In this document: positions 46,333-54,829 of the stretch, piece by piece
Layout of the letters: each line of letters opens with the position of its first letter
Numbering within the stretch: the stretch's first letter is position 1
Source: CAZSLO01 sp964608025
GTDB lineage: Bacteria > Chloroflexota > Dehalococcoidia > Lucifugimonadales > CAJWER01
DNA: 64,000 nt
Reading direction: 5' to 3'
Assembly: GCA_964608025.1 (NCBI GenBank)
Contig: CAZSLO010000027.1
Span: 55,644 to 119,643, forward strand
Notes under the pieces: model-generated
What the model saw: only the letters and a program-made list of their open reading frames with translations
The model's database searches: none
Told to the model about the DNA's origin: nothing
Made by a program: the position numbers and the translations under genes

Positions 46333-47036
46333 GTTCCTGCCATATTCTGTAAAAGACGTTGTTTTAAAATCGCTTCAGCAAATGCTATATCGGATATCGT
46401 GGTCAACTTCAAATTTTCATCCGAGCCTGGGAATATTTTAACGATTCCACCAATCATTTCTACCATGGTTGCATCATCCGTAACATCTCTGGAAATTTCT
46501 TCGTGAGCACGTGCCAATAATTTAGTGCTAAATATCTGTGGAGTTTGAACAGACCAAAACCGTTCTCTCTTTAGTGTACGAATAACCACGCCCGAATCAT
46601 CCACCTCTTTAACAGTGTCCTTAACCGATACGGCGGCCGTTGCCGCACCAGTAGTCAAGGCTACTTCAAGACCCAATTCAATAATAGTCTTATCTATGAA
46701 AGGCCTAGCACCATCGTGAATCAATACCCAATCAGTTTCATTTAATGCAACCAAGCCATTTCGTACAGAATCTTGTCGTCGTGAGCCACCGGAAACCACG
46801 CTGATATTTGTGTAATTAAAATCCGCTATCAAGGAGCCAAATTGATTGACTCTTGAAGGCGGTGCCACTAACACGACTTGCCCGATCATCGGATTCTGTT
46901 GCAGGGTGTCGAGGCTATAGGTAATAACAGGCTTGCCTCCGAGTGACACAGTGATCTTATCAACATCCCCCATACGGCGACTGTTGCCAGCTGCTACCAC
47001 TATCGCTCCAACCCTTGGCCTCGGATTCTCTTGCAC
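46329..47036 (-). CDS. ispD: 2-C-methyl-D-erythritol 4-phosphate cytidylyltransferase
   Basis: A 235-residue IspD, which forms CDP-methylerythritol. It has AIVVAAGNSRRMGDVDKITVSLGG near the N-terminus, GGSRRQDSVRNGLVAL, WVLIHDGARPFI and RERFWSVQTPQIFSTKLL. The start is GTG. It is the first gene of the ispD-ispF-cysS operon and diverges from the metallophosphoesterase. Confidence 0.96.
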   Translation of the reverse strand: MQENPRPRVGAIVVAAGNSRRMGDVDKITVSLGGKPVITYSLDTLQQNPMIGQVVLVAPPSRVNQFGSLIADFNYTNISVVSGGSRRQDSVRNGLVALNETDWVLIHDGARPFIDKTIIELGLEVALTTGAATAAVSVKDTVKEVDDSGVVIRTLKRERFWSVQTPQIFSTKLLARAHEEISRDVTDDATMVEMIGGIVKIFPGSDENLKLTTISDIAFAEAILKQRLLQNMAGT

Positions 47037-47211
47037 TATCTCTCCATTCAGAATTCCAGTATAACTTATTATGTTAATTACCCCTCAGCATTCAGCCCAT
47101 GGGCCACTTGGTGAACCCAGAAATACAAAATCTAGAATCATGCTAAATTGATCTTTCACCTAACAATATTTACAAATTTTATCTTAATACCAACCGCTAA
47201 TAAAATTTTCT

Positions 47212-47240
47212 TTGACACCCCCAATTCTGAAACGTAAACT
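47212..47240 (+). promoter_or_regulatory. Strong leaderless promoter for the metallophosphoesterase
   Basis: A perfect TTGACA (47212-47217), a 17-nt spacer and TAAACT (47235-47240, 4/6). The predicted start coincides with the A of the ATG at 47247, and no Shine-Dalgarno sequence lies upstream, so the mRNA is predicted to be leaderless. Confidence 0.6.
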
Positions 47241-47246
47241 CACAAC

Positions 47247-48191
47247 ATGAAAACCTTCTCCAAGTTCACAGCAGTAGGAAAGACCGAAATAGATAGCTGG
47301 GATGGTCCTTTTTCTTTTATTCAATTAGCCGATCCACAGTTCGGGTGTCATGAACAACTGAGTGGAAAGACAGAGAAAGAAGCGGCATTTGAACAGGCAC
47401 GTGGCCGCAATATAATAGCCACCCCGAAGATAGAAGGCTTTGAGATCGAGAGCGGGTTATTCAGGAAAGCCATTTCTGAGGCAAACCGGCTTCGGCCTGA
47501 CTTCGTGGTCACCTGTGGTGATATTATCAATCGATGGGATAACGAGGCCCAAGTACACGAAGCTAAAACGATAGCTTCCCAGCTAGCATATAACATACCT
47601 ATGCACTGGGTACCCGGTAATCACGACGTAATTGATCTCGGCGCAGGATGGAAACGACCAAACGAGGATACCCTGAGCTCTTATAAGGCCAGGTTCGGCC
47701 CTGACTTCTACTCCTTTCAACACCGTGGTGTCAGCTTCATTGTGATCAATTCTTCCCTAATCTTCCACCTGGAATCAGAATTAGAACATCACTGGCAACA
47801 CCAAATAAGGTTTCTCGAAACCGAACTGGAGGCTGCGGCCCAAAGGAACAGCACCCATACAATCGTTTTTGGCCACTACCCATTCTTCTTGCAACAACCA
47901 GATGAAGATTGGGGTAAAGATGATCATGAAATAGGTCTGGTCATACCACCGGAGCGGCGTGGAATCGTGCTGGAACTGTTCAAGAAGTTTTCGGTCTGTG
48001 CCGTGTTTGCAGGGCACACCCACAAGAATCAATATACTAACTATGGTTCAACTCAAATGGTGACCTCGAGCGCAGTTGGATATCCTCTCGGAAATGATCC
48101 CCCTGGCTATAGGATAGTTAGGGTTTACGAGGACGGCATAAAACACGAATTTCACGGCTTCGATCAGGGGCCAGATAAGATCGAGTTCTAG
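47247..48191 (+). CDS. Calcineurin-like metallophosphoesterase
   Basis: A 314-residue metallophosphoesterase. Metal ligands appear in order: FIQLADPQFG (D-x-Q/H variant), VVTCGDIINRWDN (GDxxN/D), WVPGNHDVID (GNHD), FGHYPFFL and VFAGHTHKNQY (GHxH). The DPQFG opening and overall length resemble CSTP1/purple-acid-phosphatase-like enzymes. The substrate is unknown. No signal peptide. Its promoter appears to give a leaderless transcript. A lipoprotein gene follows 17 nt later. Confidence 0.92.
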   Translation: MKTFSKFTAVGKTEIDSWDGPFSFIQLADPQFGCHEQLSGKTEKEAAFEQARGRNIIATPKIEGFEIESGLFRKAISEANRLRPDFVVTCGDIINRWDNEAQVHEAKTIASQLAYNIPMHWVPGNHDVIDLGAGWKRPNEDTLSSYKARFGPDFYSFQHRGVSFIVINSSLIFHLESELEHHWQHQIRFLETELEAAAQRNSTHTIVFGHYPFFLQQPDEDWGKDDHEIGLVIPPERRGIVLELFKKFSVCAVFAGHTHKNQYTNYGSTQMVTSSAVGYPLGNDPPGYRIVRVYEDGIKHEFHGFDQGPDKIEF

Positions 48192-48208
48192 AAAGCAAGG
48201 AGTATGCG

Positions 48209-48931
48209 ATGATCCCCAGATTGCAAACATCTCTAATGGCTATGATTCTGGTTACGGTCCTAGCCTTATCCACAGCAGGCTGCGGTAGATCCGAAGACGA
48301 TCAAGGAAGTGGCCAAACCTCAGCGGCAGCGCCCCAGTCACTAGACGCCCTTGCAGCCCAGGTTCTCCCTATCCCAACCGCCGAGGCCAAGACACTGGAA
48401 GCTCTGGCTACACAAGTTGGGCTAGGCAGTCCATTCCGCATAGACGCGGGTCCACTACCGGGTCCGATCGGGGAAGCAGCCCTTGACGGAAATATCGTCC
48501 TCCAGTTCCATCTCGTGGAACGCGATGTGAAGGTCGCGGAAGGAACAGTGGCTAAACTTGGGGCAGCCTACGGAGCTGGAGGATATAAAGGAGATAGGGC
48601 CCTACAGTATGTCTCTAAGAGAGGCATTTATTTTATTGTTGACTATACCGTAATCAACGAAACCACGGGGCTATTAAAACCTGGAGATCATATCAACGGC
48701 GCTTTCAATCTCGCTGACTCCACAGGAAGAGAATGGGAACCCATGGATTTCGTGGTTGACCATTTTGATGGTTCGGCTGCGTTTGCCCTACAGAAGAGTA
48801 TGTTCGATCCACGAGAATACGTCCTTAAAGACCAACAAGTAAACACCATCCTAGCCTTTGATATCGCAGCTGATGCAGCAGGATTGAAACTCAGGTCGGA
48901 ACTTCTAGGAATCGAGGTAATCCTAGAATAA
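48209..48931 (+). CDS. Lipoprotein with DUF4352-like domain, unknown
   Basis: A 240-residue predicted lipoprotein with lipobox LSTAGC (Cys about 25) after a hydrophobic signal. A low-complexity Ser/Ala/Gln linker (about 30-70) leads to a beta-rich C-terminal domain whose IYFIVDYTVINETTG and FNLADSTGREWEPM resemble the DUF4352 extracellular beta-sandwich. The function is unknown. It is in line with the metallophosphoesterase and convergent with the downstream Gfo/Idh gene. Confidence 0.8.
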   Translation: MIPRLQTSLMAMILVTVLALSTAGCGRSEDDQGSGQTSAAAPQSLDALAAQVLPIPTAEAKTLEALATQVGLGSPFRIDAGPLPGPIGEAALDGNIVLQFHLVERDVKVAEGTVAKLGAAYGAGGYKGDRALQYVSKRGIYFIVDYTVINETTGLLKPGDHINGAFNLADSTGREWEPMDFVVDHFDGSAAFALQKSMFDPREYVLKDQQVNTILAFDIAADAAGLKLRSELLGIEVILE

Positions 48932-48987
48932 TAAGGAGTACCTAGAGATGATCTATAATAGCCACGCCTATTGCTTTCCAATCACAG

Positions 48988-49983
48988 TTAACCGGCTACT
49001 AGCTCTGTAATAGAAACCGGCCCCCCAGACTCCGTAGAGCGCACTACCCCTTCTAGCATCCCTATAGTCCATAAATTGTCTCTTCCACTCGTGCTTGTCT
49101 GGCTACCTGTAACTATAGCTTCATCCAATTGGTCGAGTAGCGTACCCATATCTCTAAATGAATTTGATTCCGATGGAACTAAATTTTGCCACTCTCCCGT
49201 TTCCGGATTTCCAACCTCCAAGCCATCTGACATCCTAAGTGACCCAAGGCTACCGTCAATTCGCCAGTGCAACTCAGGTACATGGCTCGCCCAGGCGCCA
49301 AAGTAGTTGACCTGAACTCCATTCTCGAATTCATAAACAGCGCTGACCGTCGTCTCGCCATCATAATCTCCCCAAGGAGGCAAAAAGCTGGAACCAGTGA
49401 CTCGGAGGGGCTTCAGGCCAAGGGTATGCCTGACTACATCAAGATCATGTACACCCATCTCCCAAAGATAGTTATGGATCATGTTTTTTTGATATGTCTT
49501 ACCGGCATACCTCTTCCGATGACGAACGAACACTCCGTGGCCTATCTCTCCAATATTGCCCTGAACGATCATGTTCCGCATCGTCGCAACCTCTGGCCTG
49601 AAACGGTAATTCTGTCCCACTGACACGATCCTGTGCTTCTTGTAACCTAACTCTACGATCGCCCTGGCATCGGCAATAGTTAGGGAGAACGGTTTTTCCA
49701 CCAAGATATGCCAGCCAGATCCCAAAGCGTCAATCCCATTTCTCTTACGATGGAATGACGATGCGGCTATAATCGCGATATCGGCATCCACCCCACCTGA
49801 AGCATCGGCAACACTGTTGAATCCTTTGAGTTTCAAATCTTTGAACTGGGATTCCATAGCATCGTGAGCTGCTGAACTAGGATCCACAAACGCAACAGGT
49901 TTAAACCGTGGATGCTCAATAACATTACGTACCCAGCTGCGACCCCTACCACCTGTGCCAATAAAGACAACTCTATGAGCCAC
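48988..49983 (-). CDS. Gfo/Idh/MocA family oxidoreductase
   Basis: A 331-residue NAD(P)-dependent oxidoreductase. The Rossmann motif is VVFIGTGGRGRSWVRNV and the catalytic/cofactor motif is ILVEKPFSL. GVHDLDVVRHTLG holds the substrate-binding His/Asp. The start is the GTG at 49983, which overlaps the stop of the preceding broken glycosidase by one nucleotide (TAGTG) and follows AGGAG; an in-frame TTG upstream is less likely. Substrates of this family are sugars or inositols. Confidence 0.9.
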   Translation of the reverse strand: MAHRVVFIGTGGRGRSWVRNVIEHPRFKPVAFVDPSSAAHDAMESQFKDLKLKGFNSVADASGGVDADIAIIAASSFHRKRNGIDALGSGWHILVEKPFSLTIADARAIVELGYKKHRIVSVGQNYRFRPEVATMRNMIVQGNIGEIGHGVFVRHRKRYAGKTYQKNMIHNYLWEMGVHDLDVVRHTLGLKPLRVTGSSFLPPWGDYDGETTVSAVYEFENGVQVNYFGAWASHVPELHWRIDGSLGSLRMSDGLEVGNPETGEWQNLVPSESNSFRDMGTLLDQLDEAIVTGSQTSTSGRDNLWTIGMLEGVVRSTESGGPVSITELVAG

Positions 49984-50670
49984 TATATGAGCTCCTTGAC
50001 CGCTAGGGCAATCGCGCAATACTTGTGATCCATGTAAATACGTGAGGAGTAGTACAGTTTATCCGGACCATCAGGCTCAAGGATAACACTAGCGTTTGAG
50101 CAATATAAGCTGTCATAACTACTATTTTCATCCGGAAGGATGATCGGGCCATTGTCCTCTTCCCAGCGGATACCATCCCAACTGAAGGCCACTGCAAGAT
50201 CACAGGTTTCACCATAGGAAGTGTAATACATACTGTATATGCCTTCCTCTAAGATCACCGTTGGGCAAGATACGTCAGTACGCAAGGAGTATTGGCTATG
50301 AAGGTCCCAGTCGAGGCCGTCCCGGCTTGTCAGCAATCTAAGACCCCACATGCCGGTTGTGTCCAGTAATCCACATCTTTTAGAGACCACTCTGGGTGAA
50401 TACAGCCCCGGTTGAATCTCTAAGCACCGCTGGTACAGAGTAGTATCCAGATGGATCATCCGGAACCAAGATAGGATCCTCAAGACATTTCCATTCCAGT
50501 CCATTAATGCTCTCGGCATATCCGATGCGGTGAAATTCGTTCAAGATACGATCGCTGCCCGAATACCACATACGATAGCGGCCGTCTTCCTTGACCACCA
50601 TAGGCGCGTGAATGTGGAAAGAATCAAACTTCCCTGGGCGCAACGAAAGCAACGGATTACCAGGATGTTT
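49983..50670 (-). pseudogene. Broken five-bladed beta-propeller glycosidase-like gene
   Basis: Two adjacent reading frames together encode a GH43/GH32-superfamily-like beta-propeller (about 229 codons). The 5' frame has APMVVKEDGRYRMWYSGSDR and IGYAESINGLEWKCLEDPIL. The 3' frame has SPRVVSKRCG, LLTSRDGLDWDLHS and YSMYYTSYGETCDLAVAFSW. The frames join at a run of four Gs (CCCC at 50406-50409 on the plus strand); removing one G gives a continuous STGLYSPRVV. The 5' end is also missing: the first frame is preceded only by HPGNPLL and a stop at 50671-50673, with no usable start at the right place. It is either a real pseudogene or an assembly error, and it overlaps the Gfo/Idh start. Confidence 0.75.
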
Positions 50671-50966
50671 TTATCAACTGCTAGATTTAGCTGGCATTTA
50701 AATAGCCATTAGGTTAAAGATTATCCTAGGTTACATACTGACTTAAGAACTAGGAAGCGAAAATTGAAAGTAAATCCCATTCACTCCAGAAAGAAACCAT
50801 TACGGAATAACTTTGAACGCAAGGTGTCCGGCAAAGTTTACTAGTTTTTATTCAATATCAAGACATTGTGTTGCAATGCACGTTTGCTGTAGATTCTGCA
50901 AGTACCTGTAACAGTATGGTTTAAGTACACCAACCAGTTCATTAAGCCTATTTGCGGAGAAAATCA
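50671..50966. other. Non-coding, AT-rich spacer before the GNAT gene
   Basis: 296 bp with no plausible gene or RNA structure. Candidate -35 (TTGCTG) and -10 elements near 50885-50915 are too weak to call. It may hold the remnant of the upstream part of the broken glycosidase. Confidence 0.4.
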
Positions 50967-51791
50967 ATGACCAATGAGCGACTTATGGAAAAAGTGAATC
51001 CCTGGATTGAACGACAGCTTGGCATACCTGTTTCCAAAATACAGACAGGAGGAACCCGGGTCATACCGTTAGCCGGCAAGGCCGGCGACCCCCTTCGTGC
51101 GCTAAAGATAGGTGAGAAAACCATCGTGGCATGTAGGCCTAAATGGGTTGATCAGCTACAGGAAATAGTCGACGACCTTGATCCAGATGTCTTGTTCTCT
51201 ATGTTTGGTGCCTATGAATTGGCAAGGGTAACTTTGCACGACAACGTGGGGATCTGGGGCCCGTCCTGGTTCTTGTTCGGAGATGAGGAAAGCTGGCGTC
51301 CATTGAAGACCGACCATGTAGTCATGCTAGGTCCAGAACAACTCGCCACGATAAACTACGATTTTTTCTGGCACTGCAGACCGGACTCACTAGCTGGATT
51401 TGCGATCTATGATGGTGACAGGCTGACAGCCCTGGCTACAGTTTCGGACGAAGGGGAACCTATGTGGGAAATCGGTATGGATGTAGTTCAAGACTCAAAA
51501 CTGAGGGGTCTCGGAAGAGCCGTGGTCAGCGCCGCCGCACGATGGATACTAGATAACGGGCGCACCGTTGTTGCCTCTACCGCACAGTTCAATGTTCCGT
51601 CCGCACGTACCCTAAGATCGGTTGGACTCCAGCATGTCTTTGCGTCACTACATGGTACTGACGGTTCAATGAACCTTGCTCCTCAACCTATCGGTGCACC
51701 TTTCCCGGGGGCAGAAACATATAATCTCTACCCTAGGTGGGCCATGAACCACGATATATTAGCCAAGGACAAAAAACTAGGAATCCACTAG
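50967..51791 (+). CDS. GNAT family N-acetyltransferase
   Basis: A 274-residue protein with a C-terminal GNAT fold. DVVQDSKLRGLGRAVVSAAARWILD (about 175-199) is the acetyl-CoA pyrophosphate loop (R-G-x-G), and NVPSARTLRSVGLQHVF (about 213-229) is motif B. The N-terminal half (about 1-130) is not a recognised domain, but SLAGFAIYDGDRL looks like the first GNAT strand. GGAGA precedes the ATG at 50967, so it is preferred over the TTG at 50952. Its stop overlaps the GTG of the next gene by 1 nt. The substrate is unknown. Confidence 0.82.
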   Translation: MTNERLMEKVNPWIERQLGIPVSKIQTGGTRVIPLAGKAGDPLRALKIGEKTIVACRPKWVDQLQEIVDDLDPDVLFSMFGAYELARVTLHDNVGIWGPSWFLFGDEESWRPLKTDHVVMLGPEQLATINYDFFWHCRPDSLAGFAIYDGDRLTALATVSDEGEPMWEIGMDVVQDSKLRGLGRAVVSAAARWILDNGRTVVASTAQFNVPSARTLRSVGLQHVFASLHGTDGSMNLAPQPIGAPFPGAETYNLYPRWAMNHDILAKDKKLGIH

Positions 51792-52441
51792 TGCTTAAAA
51801 CACCAACATTCACTTTATTAACAGCTTTAGCTATAACAATTGTGCTAGGTTGCACGGCTCCAACCGATCCAGTTGAATCAACAGTCGTGACCGAACCAGC
51901 CCCGGATTCTAGTGCATCACTGGCCGACACTCCAACACCCTTACCTGCCGAGGCCCGGGTCACAGGTATCCTAACCGCTGAAGATCTCAAGTCGATTTTC
52001 ACAATCAAAGACTTATGGCAAGCCATGCCGGCCACCGAGGAAGTCAGGGAACTATCTCTGGATTACATGGTTGGAGAACACGCTCTAGATTCCTCAGAGT
52101 TGCTAGGCGTAGAAAGTTTTTATGGACTGAATTACCTAACCCTAGATTACACACGCGGAGTACTCCTACGTATTATGGACACGGATTCTGAGGAAACTGC
52201 GGTGACTCAATTTGAGAAAATAATCTCTGAAACTCCCAATTTCATCGAGATGGATCCACCAATAGCAAACCGCTCCGTGGCCGTGAAAATTAATGCTGAC
52301 GGGATAGGAAACAGGCTCGCCTTTCAAAAGGGAGACAAAGTCGTTTCCTTGCTCACTTCCAGACCTGATGGTGATCCACCATTCATAACGTTAGATGGAC
52401 TCAAAAGGCTTGCAGAAAAACTCGAGAGGAAGATCAAATGA
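51791..52441 (+). CDS. Predicted lipoprotein, unknown
   Basis: A 216-residue lipoprotein beginning at the GTG at 51791 (TAGTG overlap with the GNAT stop). A hydrophobic signal ends in lipobox IVLGC. A Thr/Pro/Glu-rich linker (about 25-55) precedes an alpha/beta domain. No family is recognised. An in-frame ATG at 51737 would place the signal about 18 residues inward and overlap GNAT by 54 bp, so it is rejected. The next gene starts 4 nt before its end (ATGA). The three genes 50967-53664 are tightly coupled. Confidence 0.75.
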   Translation: MLKTPTFTLLTALAITIVLGCTAPTDPVESTVVTEPAPDSSASLADTPTPLPAEARVTGILTAEDLKSIFTIKDLWQAMPATEEVRELSLDYMVGEHALDSSELLGVESFYGLNYLTLDYTRGVLLRIMDTDSEETAVTQFEKIISETPNFIEMDPPIANRSVAVKINADGIGNRLAFQKGDKVVSLLTSRPDGDPPFITLDGLKRLAEKLERKIK

Positions 52442-53664
52442 CACTGGAAACATTCACAGGTACAACTAACACTGAAACACTTTCAACTGATGGAAACTCT
52501 TGCGTTTTAGAACTCCGTGATGGCCGAATCCTACGTTTGACCAACGGGCTAAATGCCTCGTACTCAAGAGATAGGGGACTCAACTGGGAAGGCGGCGCAT
52601 TGATGGATGGTTCCGAGCAAGTTACTGGTGGGAGAAATTACAGCATCTGCCGACTTAAATCAGGTGATATAGCGATCCTGTATAACCGTGAAGAACAACT
52701 CACTGGTCGTCCACAAAACTATGCGAGTTACTTCAGGAAATCGAACGATGACGGCAATACCTGGACCCCAGAATCGCGAATAGAATTCGTGGAAGGTATT
52801 GCGTGGGCCTGGCATGACACCATGACCGTAATGCCCAGTGGGCGAATCGTTATACCTTTTAGAGCTATACATCCCTCGATTTACACTCGGCCAACGCTAC
52901 TGCCAGGTTACGCAAACCTGGATGGTAAAAGGGTAGCGGCCGAAGGCCATGGTCATGCACCAGAAATGGACATTGGGTTCATCATGTATTCAGATGATGA
53001 GGGCGAAACCTGGACCCAGGGTAAAGGCAAGATTTATATTTGGCACCTAGATGGATTCGGCGGTATGCTGCCATGCGACGAGCCTTCTATCGCCCCTACA
53101 AGTGACGGACAATTGCTCATGTTCATGCGTACCACTCTTGGAGTCATATACCAGTCATGGAGCGAAGACGAAGGAGAAACATGGACTATGCCGGAGCCGA
53201 CCCAACTTTCGAATTCTTACTCCCCTGCTCGACTTCGTGCGATACCTGGCACAGGAGACCTTGTGTGTGTATGGAACCAGGTCTCGGCCCGGGAAATAGA
53301 GCTCGGAGGTCGCCGTTGCAGGCTATCATCAGCTGTTTCAAAAGATAACGGCAAAACATGGGAGTATTTCAAAACAATCGAATCAGGCGGGGTAGACAAG
53401 AATGTAGGATGGGTAAGACCACCGGCACAGCCGTCCTTCATTCGTTCGTTCGACGAGATCGGAGACCTACCCGACGATTGGGGCATGTTCGGATACGCTA
53501 ACCTAAACTTCGTAGGAGATAATGCCTTTCTTGAATATGAATATCGGGTTGGTCCATACGCTACGGACGAGGAAGACGGTCGTGGTGGATGGAAGATGGG
53601 CTGGAAGACAGATGGACGAAAGCGACGTGTATTACCCATAAATTGGTTCTACACTAATAACTAG
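52438..53664 (+). CDS. Sialidase-like BNR/Asp-box beta-propeller protein
   Basis: A 408-residue protein with five Asp-boxes (SxDxGxTW) at about residues 42-50, 102-109, 185-192, 242-249 and 301-308, for example KSNDDGNTWT, YSDDEGETWT and WSEDEGETWT. This is the six-bladed sialidase propeller fold. No signal peptide is present, so it is cytoplasmic despite the extracellular habit of many sialidases. The full catalytic Arg triad and Tyr/Glu pair cannot be confirmed by eye, and the family also includes BNR-repeat enzymes acting on other glycosides. It overlaps the lipoprotein by 4 nt, and a SelA-like gene follows 27 nt later. Confidence 0.85.
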   Translation: MTLETFTGTTNTETLSTDGNSCVLELRDGRILRLTNGLNASYSRDRGLNWEGGALMDGSEQVTGGRNYSICRLKSGDIAILYNREEQLTGRPQNYASYFRKSNDDGNTWTPESRIEFVEGIAWAWHDTMTVMPSGRIVIPFRAIHPSIYTRPTLLPGYANLDGKRVAAEGHGHAPEMDIGFIMYSDDEGETWTQGKGKIYIWHLDGFGGMLPCDEPSIAPTSDGQLLMFMRTTLGVIYQSWSEDEGETWTMPEPTQLSNSYSPARLRAIPGTGDLVCVWNQVSAREIELGGRRCRLSSAVSKDNGKTWEYFKTIESGGVDKNVGWVRPPAQPSFIRSFDEIGDLPDDWGMFGYANLNFVGDNAFLEYEYRVGPYATDEEDGRGGWKMGWKTDGRKRRVLPINWFYTNN

Positions 53665-53691
53665 AAAAATGTCAACCGGAGTAAGAATCGA

Positions 53692-54825
53692 ATGACCAAC
53701 ATCTATGACCGGCTTGGAGTACAGCGTCTTATCAATGGTCACCACTGGCGTACCGCACTTGGAGGTAGTGTCATGCCTCCCGCGGTAGTCGATGCAATGG
53801 CTGAATCCGCAGGATACTTCATAGACCTTGAGGGACTGCACCGCATGGCAGGTGACTACATAGCAAAACTGACAGGCGCGGGTGGAGGACTTGTGACAGC
53901 CGGATGTTCTGCCGCCCAGGTTCTCCAGGCGGCGGCGTGCATGACTGGTATGGACGAAGAAAAGATCTCGAGGCTCCCAGACTCAACAGGTATGAAAAAT
54001 GAGATCATCATCCAGAAATCACAGCGCAATCACTATGACACATCCTACCAACTAGCCGGTGGTACCCTCGTGGAAATCGGTACAGACGTTGGGGCGACAC
54101 CTGAAGAACTAGAGGCTGCAATTAACGAGAATACCGCGGCTGTCTCGTACGTCTGGGTGATGCGATTCTACGGCCTGTCTCTCGAAGAAACTATCGATAT
54201 TTCTCATGCACATGATGTACCAGTTGTGCTTGATGCGGCTTCAGAACTCCCTCCGGTGGAAAACCTCTCGAGATTCATAAAAATGGGTGTGGATCTTGTC
54301 GCATTCAGTGGTGGTAAGGGTATCCGAGGACCCCAATCTACCGGTATTCTCGCCGGTAGAAAAGATCTGATGGAAGCCGCGTGGGAAAACATGTTCTTTT
54401 TCGGTAAAGAAAAGGCAGGCATAGGCCGGCCAATGAAGATTGCGAAAGAAGAGATCGTGGGACTTATTAGGGCCCTAGAAATCTTCGTGGAAGATGACCA
54501 TGAATCTACCTGGGTCGAATGGCGTAACAAATCCCAGCGGATTGCTGACGTTGTGGCCAGGCTAGAAGGAATCAAGACATGGGTACACGAAGGACCAATT
54601 TATGAAGGACCAAGTGCACCTACTGCTACAATAGAATTACCTCGTTCCTGGACAGGACCTTCAGTAGAGCAAGTGGAGGAAAAACTGAGGCTAGGCGAAC
54701 CATCTATACACATAGGAGTCTTACCAGGCCAAAGAAGGCTATGGATCGCACCTGTGGCACTCCAGGGAAACGAGGAAGAGATAATAGCAGATCGGCTCAT
54801 AGAAGAGCTGAAGAAACGGCAATAA
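53692..54825 (+). CDS. SelA-like PLP-dependent enzyme (DgaE/glucosaminate ammonia-lyase type)
   Basis: A 377-residue PLP enzyme of the SelA/DgaE family. The PLP lysine is Lys209 in DLVAFSGGKGIRGPQSTGIL, preceded by VPVVLDAASELPPVENL with the PLP-binding Asp. Motifs INGHHWRTALGGSVMP and NHYDTSYQLAGGTLVEIG complete it. Members of this branch are lyases or aldolases of sugar acids (such as D-glucosaminate-6-phosphate) rather than selenocysteine synthases. No SelB, SelD or tRNA-Sec is nearby, supporting a metabolic role. It is between a sialidase-like gene and an aldo/keto reductase (4 nt gap), so a sugar-acid pathway is a fair guess. Confidence 0.88.
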   Translation: MTNIYDRLGVQRLINGHHWRTALGGSVMPPAVVDAMAESAGYFIDLEGLHRMAGDYIAKLTGAGGGLVTAGCSAAQVLQAAACMTGMDEEKISRLPDSTGMKNEIIIQKSQRNHYDTSYQLAGGTLVEIGTDVGATPEELEAAINENTAAVSYVWVMRFYGLSLEETIDISHAHDVPVVLDAASELPPVENLSRFIKMGVDLVAFSGGKGIRGPQSTGILAGRKDLMEAAWENMFFFGKEKAGIGRPMKIAKEEIVGLIRALEIFVEDDHESTWVEWRNKSQRIADVVARLEGIKTWVHEGPIYEGPSAPTATIELPRSWTGPSVEQVEEKLRLGEPSIHIGVLPGQRRLWIAPVALQGNEEEIIADRLIEELKKRQ

Positions 54826-54829
54826 TAAA

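Noticed and set aside
51737..51790. Longer start for the lipoprotein at 51737
   Set aside because: It would overlap the GNAT gene by 54 bp and place the signal peptide about 18 residues inside; the TAGTG-coupled GTG at 51791 is more consistent.
53692..54825. Calling the PLP gene a selenocysteine synthase (selA)
   Set aside because: No selB, selD or tRNA-Sec nearby and motifs fit the DgaE-like lyase branch.
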